NCBI GenBank assembly: GCA_030770535.1
Contig: JASVEC010000018.1
Span: forward strand, 62,001 to 126,000
From: Batkoa obscura
Lineage: Eukaryota; Entomophthoromycota; Entomophthoromycetes; Entomophthorales; Batkoaceae
Reading direction: 5' to 3'
Length of the DNA stretch: 64,000 nucleotides
Below the pieces are notes generated by a model. The model saw nothing but the letters and a program-made list of their open reading frames with translations, was not told where the DNA came from and searched no databases. Below, in pieces: positions 22,293 through 36,076 of this stretch; positions within the stretch are counted from its first letter, which is position 1, and each line of letters begins with the position of its first letter. Both the position numbers and the translations under genes were made by a program.

Positions 22293-24283
22293 CTTTAAAA
22301 ATGGTTTGACAATGAGTAAACCAATTAGATAATATAATTGTTGATTTTTAAGAATAGAATGATTGGTTAAATTAAATATCTAAAAAAACTGTATATTTCT
22401 TTAGCTTAGAAAAGCAAAAAACGATAATATATAGAGCAATCTAGTATAAGGAAAATTCATAAAGAAGTTGAATGTAAACCAAACGATATAAAAAACGTTT
22501 ACTCTACAGCTACTCTGAACTTCTCCTTTTTTAAGTAGATATAGCGACTAGTACTATTAAATCAATTTTATTTCAAAAGTCAATAGTAGCTTGTAAAATA
22601 AAATAGATATATTTTTATCAACTATTTAAATAGAACATTATTTTTCGATAAATAGCCAGTTAATCTTATTGCTTAAACCTGTTTTTAATAAAGCCAAATT
22701 ATATTTCAACTAAATCTTTATAATAAATCTTTACTTTATAGTGACTATTACTTTATCTCTAAATTAAAACTCACTTTATAATTTATATTATATTATTCAA
22801 TGCCTTATGGTTGGAAATAGAGTACATATTCCCACTACATAGATATTTGATTGATTTTAAAAACTAGAGTTTAACACCTTTACTCTGATACTAATTGATA
22901 AAAATAATGGTTCCAATCTGATTAAAAACAGATACTGGATTTTAGTAAAGTACACATTTTTATCTCAGAGGCGAAAGGACTTTATATAATAATGGGATAC
23001 ATCTATTTGTAACCATTTTGAGTTTTCTATACATTTAATATTAAAGATGCTAACTTATTTTTGAAACAAGTTGCTCCTGGTCAATTTACTGCAAGTCGGA
23101 TATTAATATTGTTGAAGTAGTTAAGCAGGTTTTTAATGTTCTTTTACAATATTTAGAAACCAGGTGATCATTTGATATTAACATGATATTAAGTAGTTCT
23201 AACTATAGACCTATAATAACTTTGATTAGCTGTATGTATAACGACTATTGAATTTTATTGCATATTTTTTCGTCCATACTCCTAAAACTATAATTTAAGG
23301 CACTCTATCATTTATAGAATATCAACTTTGACTTTGTCCTTAAGACATCAATTCCACTGAGCAATTTAAACATGTCTTCTATATTTAAATATAGCTCTTA
23401 CTTTATATTATAATATAAACTATAGACATGTGAGTATATTGATTCCATGCAACTTCCTAATTCAATTTTTTAAACCAATGATACTATATATTTACTAATA
23501 TCGTAATTCATTATAAATAATACTATGCTTTTTAATGAGTTTTTTAGGAGAGTTTAAAGTGGTAATTTTCTACATTTACTTAAAAATTTAATATCGCTTT
23601 AATACAAAATCTTGTGAATTGGAAAATCAGAAGCATATAATTTACCTTTAAATTTTAAAAGTATTTCCATTTTACTTTTATAGTAATACCATTCTTACCA
23701 CTTCAGAGAAGGCACCCAATAATTATATTGCATTTAATGCTAAAGAATCAAATTGGGATTTTAATTTCCTTAATTCCTACTATTAAATGTGAATATTTGA
23801 TTATTAAGTCTTATAAGCGAGAAGAGGCTTATAAGATATTAGAATTTATGTAGCTATATGACAAAACTATCCCTTCAACAAAGTAATATAGCATGGAGTT
23901 TAATTAAATGACTTATAAAATGATTCAATGAGTATGTGGTAACCAAGGAGCTGATTGTGATTTTCTTAATTTCTAAAAGCTATACATATTTAGTATAAAA
24001 CTTTGATCTCAATTCAAGATTAAATAAATTTCTTTATTCTAATATGCTTTTATACATATTTTATTTTATATCATAATCTCCCAACTATTAAAAAGTTGAT
24101 CCAGAATAAATTAACCATATAATCTCAAAAAAATAATTTTATTAAATAGCCCCAATTATACTCATTTGTACTCTTGTTAAATAAAGTTAAACAAGTAAAA
24201 GGGAAAGTATATTAATTTAATTGGATTTATTTACAAAAACGAATATATATTAAACAGTATGCATTTAACTTTTACTTTTTTAA
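22293..24283. other. Long intergenic region, no supported gene
   Basis: About 2 kb between the THG1 start and the 7TM-receptor start, so it holds two promoters in opposite directions. There are short coding-like snatches (for example about 23695-23795 and 23795-23990 in changing frames with stops), which might be a decayed gene, but no family is recognisable. No MITE or tRNA seen. Confidence 0.45.
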
Positions 24284-25207
24284 ATGTTTAGTAATCACTT
24301 GGAAGGAAATTTGGCATCTAGTATCATATTCGTTATCGCTGGAGTTTCAACAATCCTCAATTTATTAGTAACAATAGTTGCATTCAAACTTGATCCTACG
24401 GCAAATGTCGACATTATAATTACATTGTTAATTTCGTTGGTTGACCTTGTGATATCTTTATTTTATTTTATTTCACAAATCGCCATTTGGATATCAGACA
24501 ATCCTCTTTTGACTGATGGGAGTGTACTTTGCTGGTTTAATAGTGTTATTAGTGAATTTTTTTCTTCCAATACAGTTACATTTTTATCGATTTTAGCTCT
24601 GATAAGGTATCTTTCAGTTGTTAAGAAAATTAAGATATCCTACTTAATTATAATTTTATCTACAGTTGCTATATTTTTATTCAATTTGGGAATGCTAATA
24701 GGTGACTTTGCCATTTCGATCCCAAAGGTTATGCTGAATGATAATTATTGTAGACCAAGGAGGGTGGTTGAAGGAAAGATGGCAAAAATATTTATTGATG
24801 TATATAACAGTGTGCTTTTGGCAAAGTATGCTATTTTTATCATGGTTACTTATTTTAGTTATATCGGGATCGTCCTTTTTCGGTATAAAACAACATTAAA
24901 TTCACTATATAGAAGGTCAATTGATTCAGATGTTCTACAAAAGCACTTTAATAATTCAGTTAAAAAGAAAGTTTATATATTCTTTTTTAAAGCTATACTA
25001 TTATTGATAGGATACACATTAGCGGTTATACCAGATCTCATATCATTGATACTTTATGTAGCCTTTAATCTAAAACTTACTCCAGCCCTTGATTTAGTCT
25101 GCACAGTTCTAAGATCACTAATACCATTACTTAATCCCCTATTTGTACTTATGCTCCAAGAAGGTGTTTATTACACCCTCAAGGGATTATTTTTGAATAA
25201 AAGTTAA
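24284..25207 (+). CDS. Rhodopsin-class-like seven-transmembrane receptor
   Basis: Intronless 307-residue protein with seven hydrophobic helices at about 13-37, 46-70, 88-110, 120-142, 172-196, 230-253 and 265-290. Class-A-like marks are visible: Asp in TM2 (LISLVDLVISL), a Cys at the top of TM3 (SVLCWF) and another in extracellular loop 2 (DNYCRPRR) placed for the usual disulfide, IRY in place of DRY at the end of TM3 (ALIRYLSVVKK), and an NPLFV motif in TM7 in place of NPxxY. No N-terminal signal peptide. A short basic tail ends LKGLFLNKS. Such receptors are rare in Dikarya but expanded in some early-diverging fungi. Ligand and G protein unknown. It is isolated by 2.0 and 0.8 kb of intergenic DNA. 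Confidence 0.72.
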   Translation: MFSNHLEGNLASSIIFVIAGVSTILNLLVTIVAFKLDPTANVDIIITLLISLVDLVISLFYFISQIAIWISDNPLLTDGSVLCWFNSVISEFFSSNTVTFLSILALIRYLSVVKKIKISYLIIILSTVAIFLFNLGMLIGDFAISIPKVMLNDNYCRPRRVVEGKMAKIFIDVYNSVLLAKYAIFIMVTYFSYIGIVLFRYKTTLNSLYRRSIDSDVLQKHFNNSVKKKVYIFFFKAILLLIGYTLAVIPDLISLILYVAFNLKLTPALDLVCTVLRSLIPLLNPLFVLMLQEGVYYTLKGLFLNKS

Positions 25208-26019
25208 TTACTTTGAATTATTATCCAAAGTATTTTAACTTAATTTGTAAATCTGCGGTAATTAAAGTTTTGTAAACTAACCAATATTCGTATGGTATCT
25301 TTTTTTCAAATTCTAACTCCATATTTAACGCATACCTTAATATCCCCCCCATTATTTTTTCTTATGTACTGTTATCTTATATAATCTATTTAATGACTAA
25401 AAGTTGTATTATTTTCCTTATATTTCAAAGACAACACTTTGATATAATTATTTTAAAATTGAAACCCGAAAAAATTTAACTTTAAGAATAGTTATACTTT
25501 TGATTTGATTTTTATATTTAAAATTTGAATTAATCAGAATTTATGGCACTAATAAATACAATAGATAAACGCCAGTTTATAGATAAATCTGTACTGTCAT
25601 TACGAACAGGTCAGCTATTGTTTTAATTCCTTTGTTTTTGTAAACAGTAAAAATCATCCTATTTAAGACTTTTGGAATTTTCATATTTTTCTCCAAAATA
25701 TGAGAATGGGAATTTAAAAAATCGAAAATTTTAATATTAATTAAATATTTTATAAAAGTAAAAACCAGCTAATAATTATAGCTCAGATAACTTTTATTAA
25801 CAACTCTTTCAAGTAGGTAGTAATTTTTATAAAAACTATGTTATCATATTATTATTTTCTATCCACTTTTACACTAAACAAAACTATATTTTAACTAATA
25901 CTTTTCAGTAGAAATTATGCTCTATTTTAAGCTTGATATAAGCATTATTCTGTAGACTTAGATTTTTCTTTTATATAATTTTTAATAAAATCAAAAATAT
26001 TTGTTTTTAATTATTTATA
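25208..26019. other. Intergenic region
   Basis: About 810 bp between the 7TM receptor and the RsfS-like gene, AT-rich, with no coding exon or repeat that I can see. It contains the 3' end of the first and the promoter of the second. Confidence 0.5.
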
Positions 26020-27016
26020 ATGCGTAACATATTATTTAATACTTGTAGACGATTCAACCAGAATTTATTAAAAGTTAGAGTTAATAGAAGGTACTTTACG
26101 GTTAACAGGCTATATTTTGAATCTTATAAAAAAGAAATTGAAGTAAACGATAGCATTATAAAAGATGAACCACAAGAAGATTTGCTATTAAAAGATTTAA
26201 ACTCGAAGCAAGAAATCGGGAATTTCAAGGAAAGTGATAATACCAAGGACCTTGAGAAAGGGTTAAATAATGAAGATAAACCAGTTGTGAGTGATAAGGA
26301 TAAAGATCTTGAGCCTATAGACTTTAATAAAGTAGAGACTGACAGTGATTGGTTTTTAAAGGAAGAATTTGAAAGCATAAATGAGGAAATAGAAATCATA
26401 GAAAACATAGATGAGCAAATAATAAAAATTGATGAAGATAAAGCAGCAAGCATGAAACCAAGCGTGTTAACAACTGAGTTATTTAAAGAGTTTTTAACTT
26501 ATTTAGGGGTTAAAGATATCGGTATAATTGATATGAGAGACAAATGTAGCTGGACAGAATACATGATTATTGCTCAAGGTTTTTCATTAAGGCATTTAAA
26601 TTCTCTTAGTGATAGAACTCGATTATTTGTAAAGCTAAATTTTATTTTATTTTATCTCATAGTGACACTACTTTTAGGTAAAAGCATGCCAACCTTTTGA
26701 TAAAACTGTGCCTGAGCTACTAAGCTTAGAAGGAAGTGATAAAGATGATTGGGTAGTTTTAGACGCAGGTAGATTCGTTATTCATTTTATGACTGAAGCT
26801 TCAAGGGAAAAATATCAATTAGAGAAACTTTGGAATAACGCTATAGATCCTTTATCAAAGTTACAAGCTTTGATAGAAAACGATCCCTCTCTTTTAGATA
26901 GACAAGAGTATTTAGAAGAGTTAGCTTCAAAATTAGAAGAACAATTGTTGGAAGATGATATAAGTTCAGAAATTATTACCAAAGGAAATATGGATGATAT
27001 GAAAGACAAACCTTAA
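26020..27016 (+). CDS. Mitochondrial ribosome-silencing-factor-like protein (RsfS/Iojap; MALSU1/Atp25 N-domain)
   Basis: Two exons (26020-26628, 26678-27016) give 315 residues. Residues 1-30 are a basic presequence (NTCRRFNQNLLKVRVNRRYF) for mitochondrial import. Residues about 45-145 are acidic, low-complexity and Asp/Glu/Lys-rich. The RsfS domain covers about 150-265: YLGVKDIGIIDMRDKCSW, TEYMIIAQGFSLRHLNSL, DKDDWVVLDAGRFVIHFM and REKYQLEKLW, in the family's order. RsfS proteins bind uL14 of the large ribosomal subunit and block or time subunit joining. An acidic tail follows; no Atp25 C-terminal RNA-stability domain is seen. The intron has an alternative internal TAG, but only the exon from 26678 keeps the conserved VKACQPF reading. 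Confidence 0.87.
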
Positions 27017-27399
27017 ATCGTTTATTTGGATAATAAAATAGAGTTTCAATACACTTTAAAATTAATATTATTTAAAAAACACTATCTATTATAGTATTAA
27101 ACATTGACATTATAACTTTTAATAAAACTAATAGCTTTCTCTGTTTATAGAATATGTGCTAAGTCCAAGTTTATTTGCTAGAATTTTGTCTGCTATAAAA
27201 CCCATTAAAGATTTAAAAAAGTTTGAAAATTAAGAAATGATAAGTATATGAATAAAACTTTATTCAAAGCAACCATCCCGTTTTGCATTATTTTTACAAC
27301 ATAAAATATTGCTTTATTGAAAACAATTATTTTATTTTTATTTTTATAGCAACTTTAGCAATTTAAATAAAGTTTTCAGAGCAAGATCTAGTGTTAGAA
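27017..27399. other. Intergenic spacer between RsfS-like gene and RNF220
   Basis: 383 bp of AT-rich DNA between two genes on the same strand. Nothing recognised. Confidence 0.45.
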
Positions 27400-28854
27400 A
27401 TGGAACCGAAGGTTGAACAATCAAAAACTGAACAAGGTATAGCTTACAACTTTTCTACATAAATGATCAAATACAATTGCGACTAGAAACGGTCAAAATA
27501 TTTTAAAACTTGTGATTGATATTTTTCTATTAGTTGTTACAAAGAGTCACAAATCCACCTGTAGAAAAGAGTTGAAAAATTTAGGGATAAAAAGTCCAAT
27601 GTAAAAATAATATTCCATGTTTCAATATACTAAATAAGATAGGAAAAAAAGGAGCCAAAGAAGAATTAGAACAAAAACTACCCCGACAGTAGATTTAACA
27701 GGAGGAGAAGTAAGTTAAGAAGTATTTTATTTCTACCTTGATCTAAGATTCAATTAAAGGTGAAGAGAAGAGGAAGGCCAAGGAAAGGTACTTTAATATT
27801 GAGTAATATAAACCATGTTAATTAGTTGATTTAAAGCTGTTGTAAATAAACCTATAGAGGCACCGAAGGTATAAATTATATTATCAGTTTGATACGCTTT
27901 TATTTTTTATAAAGAAAGGAAATAAAAGAGGAAGGAAAAAGAAAGGTATAGATGAATAATTCGAAGCAGAAATATACTAATAAACAATAGCTTTGGTAAA
28001 AGAAGACCTGACTAAGAAAAAAGACAATCAAGGAGCAAACGAGTGTTATTTATGTTCAAAAAAAATAAAAGGTGATGCTAATACTTTCAATAAACATATA
28101 GAAGAGTGTATGATAAATCACTATGAGGTATAAAATTATTTAACTAAACGTTTAACATAAATAACAGTTTAAAGGCATTATTACAAGCACAAGCACAAGC
28201 ACAAGAGGATGACTTTCAAGTATTTATTACTATACTTTAATAAAAATATAACTAATTTACTAGATTTTTAACGACACATACGAAGAGTATACTTGGGCAG
28301 GACAGACACGTGTAAGGGCATCCACATTTTTAGAAGGCGCTTTAGGTGGAGGGAGTTTTACTACAGTCAAAAAAAGTGTAGATATTGATGATGACTTGGA
28401 TATAGACATGGTAGAAGAGGTACAATATGGCGAAGCGCAGTTTACAGAAGAAGATTTAAATAAAATAGCTAAGAAAGGCAAGAAATCCAAAAGCGACAAT
28501 GAAAACGAAGCAACTGTCACTTATGAAGATACCATTGATGAACCTAAGACGAATGAAAAGGAAGCAGAACAAAAAACTAAACCAGGAAATGTTCAAAATA
28601 GATTAAATAGTCAAAAAATGATAATTGAATCTTTAAAGCAAAAGATATATTCCTTACAAAATCAAAGTCAACAAACAAACAATAACGTGTCTTGTCTAAT
28701 ATGTCAAGATTCTTATCAAATACCTTTAGTTTCCACCGGTTGCTGGCATGTGCACTGTGAAACCTGTTGGCTCCAGAGTTTAGCAGTTAAAAAACTATGT
28801 CCACAATGTCAGCGTATCACCTTCCCTTCAGAATTAAGACGGATCTATCTTTAA
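27400..28854 (+). CDS. RNF220: RING E3 ubiquitin ligase, RNF220 orthologue
   Basis: Nine exons (27400-27436, 27534-27600, 27643-27709, 27760-27787, 27837-27868, 27915-27945, 27991-28127, 28175-28219, 28264-28854) total 1035 nt, giving 344 residues. The C-terminal 60 residues follow animal RNF220 closely: CLICQDSYQIPLVSTGCWHVH, CETCWLQSLAVKKLCPQC and the LRRIYL end, a C3HC4 RING. Upstream are the RNF220-type blocks EEYTWAGQTRVRAST with LEGAL, an acidic VQYGEAQFTEEDLNKI stretch, a Cys2His-Cys finger (CYLC...HIEEC) and a coiled coil (about 258-285). The N-terminal half has two AT-hook-like basic patches, KRRGRPRK and KRGRKKK, each nearly filling a small exon, and a PTVDLTGGE stretch resembling a SUMO-interacting motif. 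The first six exon joins are my reconstruction and less certain than the last three. Confidence 0.85.
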
Positions 28855-29247
28855 CTTTTAGCTGTATATCCTTTAAAGTTCAAATTCATTATATTCTACT
28901 TCCAATATGAATGATAGAAGATTGGTCAATATGTTGTAAAAACGAATTTTTATTATTGGAATGGTCCTGATAATGATTTGCATGTGATTTAACATCAATA
29001 GTATTTTACTTGGAAATATCATGGTAATCCATAAACTTAATTTAAAAATACATATATTAGCTTCTTTTACTATAATAAAAACACGAAAACTATAAATCTT
29101 AAACACTTTTTTGTGCTATTATTGTATACTTAATTTTTAACTTATTCTTATTTTTAATATTCACTCAATAGTTTAAATTTTTTATACCAAAATTCATGCA
29201 ACTTAAGATTAAATTGTTGAAAAAGCAAATTTCTTTTTTAAAATAAA
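28855..29247. other. Intergenic spacer between RNF220 and NIP7
   Basis: 393 bp of AT-rich DNA between two same-strand genes; no feature recognised. Confidence 0.45.
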
Positions 29248-29987
29248 ATGAGACCTTTGACTGAAGAAGAAACCAAGATATTTTTCGAAAAATTAAGCAA
29301 ATAGTAATCAAAAGTTGTATATAAAGGTTGAATTAACTTAGTTTATGAAATCTAGTATTGGCCCAAATATAGTCCACCTTATTGATCGTCCAGACGAGTT
29401 ATATTGCTTTAGATTACATGACAACAGAGTTTATTATGTTAGGTAAGAAAATTAAGTAAAAATTAAAGTTTATTTGATGATTTACAAATAGTGAATCTAT
29501 AATGAGAAAAGCAACTAGTGTAGGAAGGGATCAACTGATGTCCTTAGGCGTATGCTTTGGAAAATTTACCAAAACTTTAAAATTTAAACTACATATCACC
29601 GCTTTAGACTATATTGCACAACACGCAATGGTAACTAACTTGGATTATTAAAAAGTATTATTAAAAACACTCATTAGTATAAAATGTGGATTAAACCTAA
29701 TGGAGAGATGCCATTTTTATATGGTAATAACGTGGTTAAAGCCCATTTAGGTCGTATCTCTGAGGATGTCCCAGAGCATCAAGGCATTGTGTTTCTTTCA
29801 ATGTCCGATTCACCACTAGTAACATAGATGTCTACTCCAGTTAATCTACATACTAAAGTTTTTTTAGGGATTTGGTGTAACCGCACGTTCTAGTAATGAT
29901 ATGAAAAAATTGGAACCTACTGCCATCATTGCCTATCATCAAGCAGATTGTGGAGAATATCTTCGTCAAGAAGATACTCTTATGTAA
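29248..29987 (+). CDS. NIP7: 60S ribosome biogenesis factor NIP7
   Basis: PUA-domain nucleolar protein needed for 27S pre-rRNA processing and 60S assembly. Five exons (29248-29303, 29356-29442, 29492-29630, 29678-29818, 29868-29987) give 180 residues, the same length as human NIP7. Conserved blocks run end to end: [63 protein letters not shown], the MWIKPNGE loop, [15 protein letters not shown] and [12 protein letters not shown] (PUA). For the first intron I use the later TAG (exon from 29356), which gives the conserved KYIGPN; the earlier candidate breaks it. Only the C-terminal PUA part and the N-terminal domain are present, with nothing unusual. Confidence 0.96.
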
Positions 29988-30686
29988 CTAATTATATTTT
30001 CTATAGACAAACCATACATTATATAAATTAATACTTATATATAAAAATAAAAAGAGAGTTATTTTTTGTTATGTGTTACAAAACATTTTTTACATATAAA
30101 TTAAGTAAATATACATGTACCCTTTTTAGCCCTTTCCAGATCTAATTATTAGGTTCTCTTTACTTCTTTTCATGTTTTACAAAACTCAAGTTATATAATA
30201 ACTAAATGAACCAAGTGTTTTATTAAACCAATTATGATTTAAGCTTTTTAAAAACAAGCTGATTCTCGGAAACCATCTAGAAATAAATTTTAAATAAACT
30301 AAAGTTGGATGTTATCCCCACTTTCTTTATTCTTAGATAGGTTAATAAAGTAAACAACTGTAACCCTTACAAGAAAACCATCCTATTTGGAATTATTGTA
30401 TTTTATTAAAGAACTAAATTAAGTCTATCATAGTCCCTTTTTAAAATAAATTATAATATATGTTAAAACTTTAGATATCCATTAATTAAATCAAAACTTA
30501 ACAGATTTTATTATTATATTATATAATTACATTAAATATGTCTTTTCTTTATATTTGATTAATTTAACCTTTTAATAAATTTATCAAAAAATCCCATAAC
30601 AACTATTGCTTTAATCAATCCAATTTAAGTAAATTTCTCAACTTTGAAAAAAAACACTATCTCAGCTTGATTTAAAGAAATTCAAA
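29988..30686. other. Intergenic region between NIP7 and ATP20
   Basis: 699 bp of AT-rich DNA, same-strand spacer. It should hold the ATP20 promoter. No gene, tRNA or repeat is recognised. Confidence 0.45.
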
Positions 30687-31142
30687 ATGTCATCTAATTC
30701 TTTCTCCAAAGTACTTAATAAATCTTTAGATGTCGCTAAAAAGGCTGTTGAGGCCGGTACTAAAGTAGCCAATAAGGCTGTATCTCAAACTTCCCAACAA
30801 TTAAACTCAGCATCTCCAAAAGTTTCAAGTAAGTGAAAGTAATTAAACAAAAAGAATCTAAATTTATATATTATAGGTTTATTTGATAAAGCCGTATATA
30901 ACTCCAAAGTTGGTATTGAAGTAGCTAAAGAAGTTTATAAAAGAGAGCATATGGCACCACCAACTAGCCAGCAATTACAACAAGCTAAGGAACAATTAAA
31001 GAACATTGCTACTCCAGAGTATATTAGAAATCTTTCTATGACTCACGTTTATACCGCAGCTTATTACGGAACTCAAATTTATGGGTTCTTCTTGGTTGGA
31101 GAAATAATTGGTCGCATGAGTTTAGTCGGTTATAGCGTTTAA
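30687..31142 (+). CDS. ATP20: Mitochondrial ATP synthase subunit g
   Basis: Small membrane subunit of F1Fo-ATP synthase that supports dimer formation and crista shape. Two exons (30687-30828, 30877-31142) give 135 residues (yeast Atp20 is 115). The N-terminal helix is amphipathic and rich in Lys and Ala, as expected for an inner-membrane peripheral helix. The family core starts LFDKAVYNSKVGIEVAKEVY, continues through APPTSQQLQQAKEQL, and ends in one membrane helix (about 108-130) with the GxxxG dimer motif in YGFFLVGEIIGRMSLVGY. No cleavable presequence is obvious. Codon use is modestly biased toward GCT and GGT forms, which suits an abundant protein. Confidence 0.92.
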
Positions 31143-31781
31143 TATATTTTAATTATAAAGTAAAGCAAATAAGTTTATTTTTGATTTAATAATTTATATA
31201 GAATGTAAGAATTATAATTTAGTTGTATTAATTTGTAATTTAATTTTCATTCAATTTATCCAACTTAGGTACCTATCCTATTTATTGTAAATCAATCAAA
31301 TTGCTTTAATGTCTTAATTAATTAACATATACTTTCTGTATCCATACTTATAGGACTATAAAAACAATCAATAAGTTAGATATTTACAAAAGCATATCAA
31401 ATTCAACCATACAGCTATTGATTATATTAAAAAACAATGGTAATTTTAGATAGATTTTAACAAATTAGATACAATTGAAACTTTATGTCTATAAAAAAAC
31501 TGTAGTAACTACCATTATATCAAATACATAAATACTTTTTACTTGCTTTTTTATACTTTAGTTAATGACATGAAATTTGTTGTAATAATAGTATAAATAA
31601 TTTTATTTGACTAAAATAAAAATACCGAAGTTTTGGGCTTAACACATCATAAACCTAATACAATATAACTCATATAAATAACTTCAGTTAACTTTAAATT
31701 CTACATAACAATTAAAAATAATAAGCTTTTAAGCTTTAACATACCAAATATTAAAAAAAGTTGCTTAAAACCAATTTAATT
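31143..31781. other. Convergent intergenic spacer
   Basis: 639 bp between the stop codons of ATP20 and the carbonic anhydrase gene. AT-rich, no gene or repeat seen. Confidence 0.45.
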
Positions 31782-32672
31782 TCAAACTTGATATTTAAAA
31801 TTATGGCATTGTTCTTGAGATGAAAGTTCAAATCCAAGCTCTTTGACAATACCGTCCTTAAGATCGTAAACAAAGCCATGGATACTGAGATTTCTACCCT
31901 GTTTCCAAGCGTCTTGGACAAAACTAGTGAGGGCTACCTTTCGCATTGATCTTTGAACGTTCAATTCAATAATTTTATTGATTTTAGCTTCTTCATCATC
32001 GATAGCTAAAGAATGTTTAACATGAAAAAAGGAATACTAAGTAAAAAAAACTACCTAACAACTCTTCACGGTTGGCTAATAAAAAGTAAAGTTAAATAAA
32101 ATCAAATAGAATTATATTATAATCACCATCTTGTACTTCACGAATGCATTGTAACCAAGAATCAATGAGACCTAATCTTTTATCTGATAATGAAGCTAAA
32201 ACACCTCCACATTGACGATGACCGCAAACGAAAATATGCTCCACCTTCAATACCTCAACCGAATACTGAATAACACAAAGTGCGCTAAGATCTCCAGGGC
32301 TAATAACATTTGCAATATTCCTTAATACGAAAAGTTCTCCAGGTTCTTGAAAAGAATGATTAAAAAATAAACAAACGTTTTTTATTTAATTTACTTGCAC
32401 CAAAAATTTCAGAAGCTGGGACTCTAGAATCTGAGCAACCTAAATTAACATGCTTTAATATATATATTATACATATTATATCTATATACCAATAAAAAGA
32501 ACTTTTGGTTGTTGCCCGCTGCTTAATTTTTCAAATAAGTCGGGCTCTTCTTGTGCTTTTCGAGCAGCCCATTCAGTATTCCCTTTCAATAAGCGTTGTA
32601 CTAAATCTGTATAAATTAATAATATATCTAACAAGCTTTAATCAATATCATACCATATCTTAACTCTTCCAT
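31782..32672 (-). CDS. NCE103: Beta-class carbonic anhydrase
   Basis: Zinc enzyme that interconverts CO2 and bicarbonate, supplying bicarbonate for carboxylases in air. Six exons give about 217 residues, starting [19 protein letters not shown]. The zinc and catalytic residues are present: Cys and Asp of [14 protein letters not shown], and His and Cys of [30 protein letters not shown] precedes the second motif, as in the family. The C-terminus ([16 protein letters not shown]) is also conserved. Two adjacent very small exons (about 20 and 15-20 codons apart, holding ANREELL and AIDDEEAK) show how finely the gene is split. No targeting signal; likely cytosolic. It is divergent from GCN5. Confidence 0.92.
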
Positions 32673-33398
32673 TTTAAGTTTAGTTTGCTATTTTCACTTC
32701 TTTTTTTTGCTTTTATAGCTCTATTTTGTGGTTATAGCTTTGATCCAATGATTTATTTCATGACATAATTAAACAGTTTGTATACCCAGAAACATTAAAC
32801 CAAATAGTTCTTATTTTGAATAATAAAATAATTAACGTCAGTATTATGGTTATGCTTAGATTTAAAGACAATGAAATGTTATAGCTAAAAAAATGAATGC
32901 CTTCAATAAGCTATACCAAACAAAACATGTTTAAAACAATAAATTGATTTACTAAATATTTAAAAACAAATTTTATTGAGAATAATATGATATATAATAT
33001 ATTATAAGTATTAGCTTATAAAAGATACTTTTACATGAACTTTTAATGAAAGCGATATCAATTAAAGTGCTAACAAAACCAGTACTGCTATACATAATAC
33101 TTATATACAATACACTATGAAGCTAATGAATACATTGTTAAGAGCACAATAACTACATGACTAATATAGTAATATTATTATTAGTAAAGTCTTTATTTTT
33201 AGCATTTATTTGATGAAACGAATGAAAGGTGATTAATCTGGCGAAAAAGCATTGAGCTGATTATAATAAAGTCCAATCAAAAAGGACGGCTGCCGCCAAA
33301 ACCAAAAAAGGAAATAACTTACAGGTAGTTTATCAGCCAATCACTAGAACAAAGTATATATACAATAGAAACAAAACTTTAAATAAAGAGATATCAAA
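32673..33398. promoter_or_regulatory. Divergent promoter region of carbonic anhydrase and GCN5
   Basis: 726 bp between two divergent start codons. A TATATATA-like stretch lies at about 33354-33362, some 37-45 bp before the GCN5 ATG and a candidate TATA box. No gene recognised. Confidence 0.35.
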
Positions 33399-35449
<2,051 letters not shown>

Positions 35450-36076
35450 TCTATTTAATATATGTTTAATATCTATCAATTTAAAGCATTTTTGCACTAT
35501 CAAATAAAATAATAACAGATAACTAAAAACAATGAAATAGGTTCATACCTTTACTGTTATATTTCATAATAGCTATTAATATCGAATAAATAATTGTGAT
35601 AATTGATACTAATAATGATTGTACTCAATAAACAAACAAATCCCTTGCTTTAGCTACTGTCTTTATATGGTGATATATTTTTTTGCTCAACAATCTCACC
35701 ATCAGTTTTTCCACTCAAGTAACGCTTCAAAAACAGAAAGTGATGAAATAAAAAAAAATGCTCCATATACTAACTCAATTAGACTATAAATAGTCAATAC
35801 TACCTCTAATTTATGAACTAAATAAAATAATAATAAAATCGATTTAAATATTAGATTAAATTGTATAAATTTTATGCATAAAAAAATAGAAATTTGGTTT
35901 CTACTATACATAGTACTTACTATAATACCTACATTAATACATATTAAACAAAATAATTTCACTCATCTCATTTAATGTAAATAACATCAATCAAAAAAAG
36001 ATATGTTTTAACTTATTTTAAATAAGCTAGAAATATAACAAATTTAAAATATTTTTGTCTAGATCTATTCCTTTGT
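35450..36076. other. Convergent spacer with MITE E
   Basis: 627 bp between the GCN5 and mS33 stop codons. It contains one TIR element (35665-35768); the rest is AT-rich without coding character. Confidence 0.5.
35665..35768 (+). mobile_element. MITE copy E
   Basis: About 104 bp with ends ATATGGTGATAT and TGCTCCATAT and the forward core (CAGTTTTTCCACTCAAGTAAC). TA at both ends. It is the most diverged of the ten copies and is probably older. Confidence 0.62.

Noticed and set aside
26629-26663. Earlier acceptor (TAG at 26660-26662) for the RsfS-like gene intron
   Set aside because: It would break the conserved LFVKACQPF reading; the acceptor before 26678 keeps the frame.
28873-29106. 77-codon minus frame after RNF220
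   Set aside because: Chance frame in an AT-rich spacer; no conserved motif.
35702-35962. 86-codon minus frame overlapping MITE E
   Set aside because: Its start lies in unremarkable spacer and its end is MITE sequence; composition is that of random AT-rich DNA.
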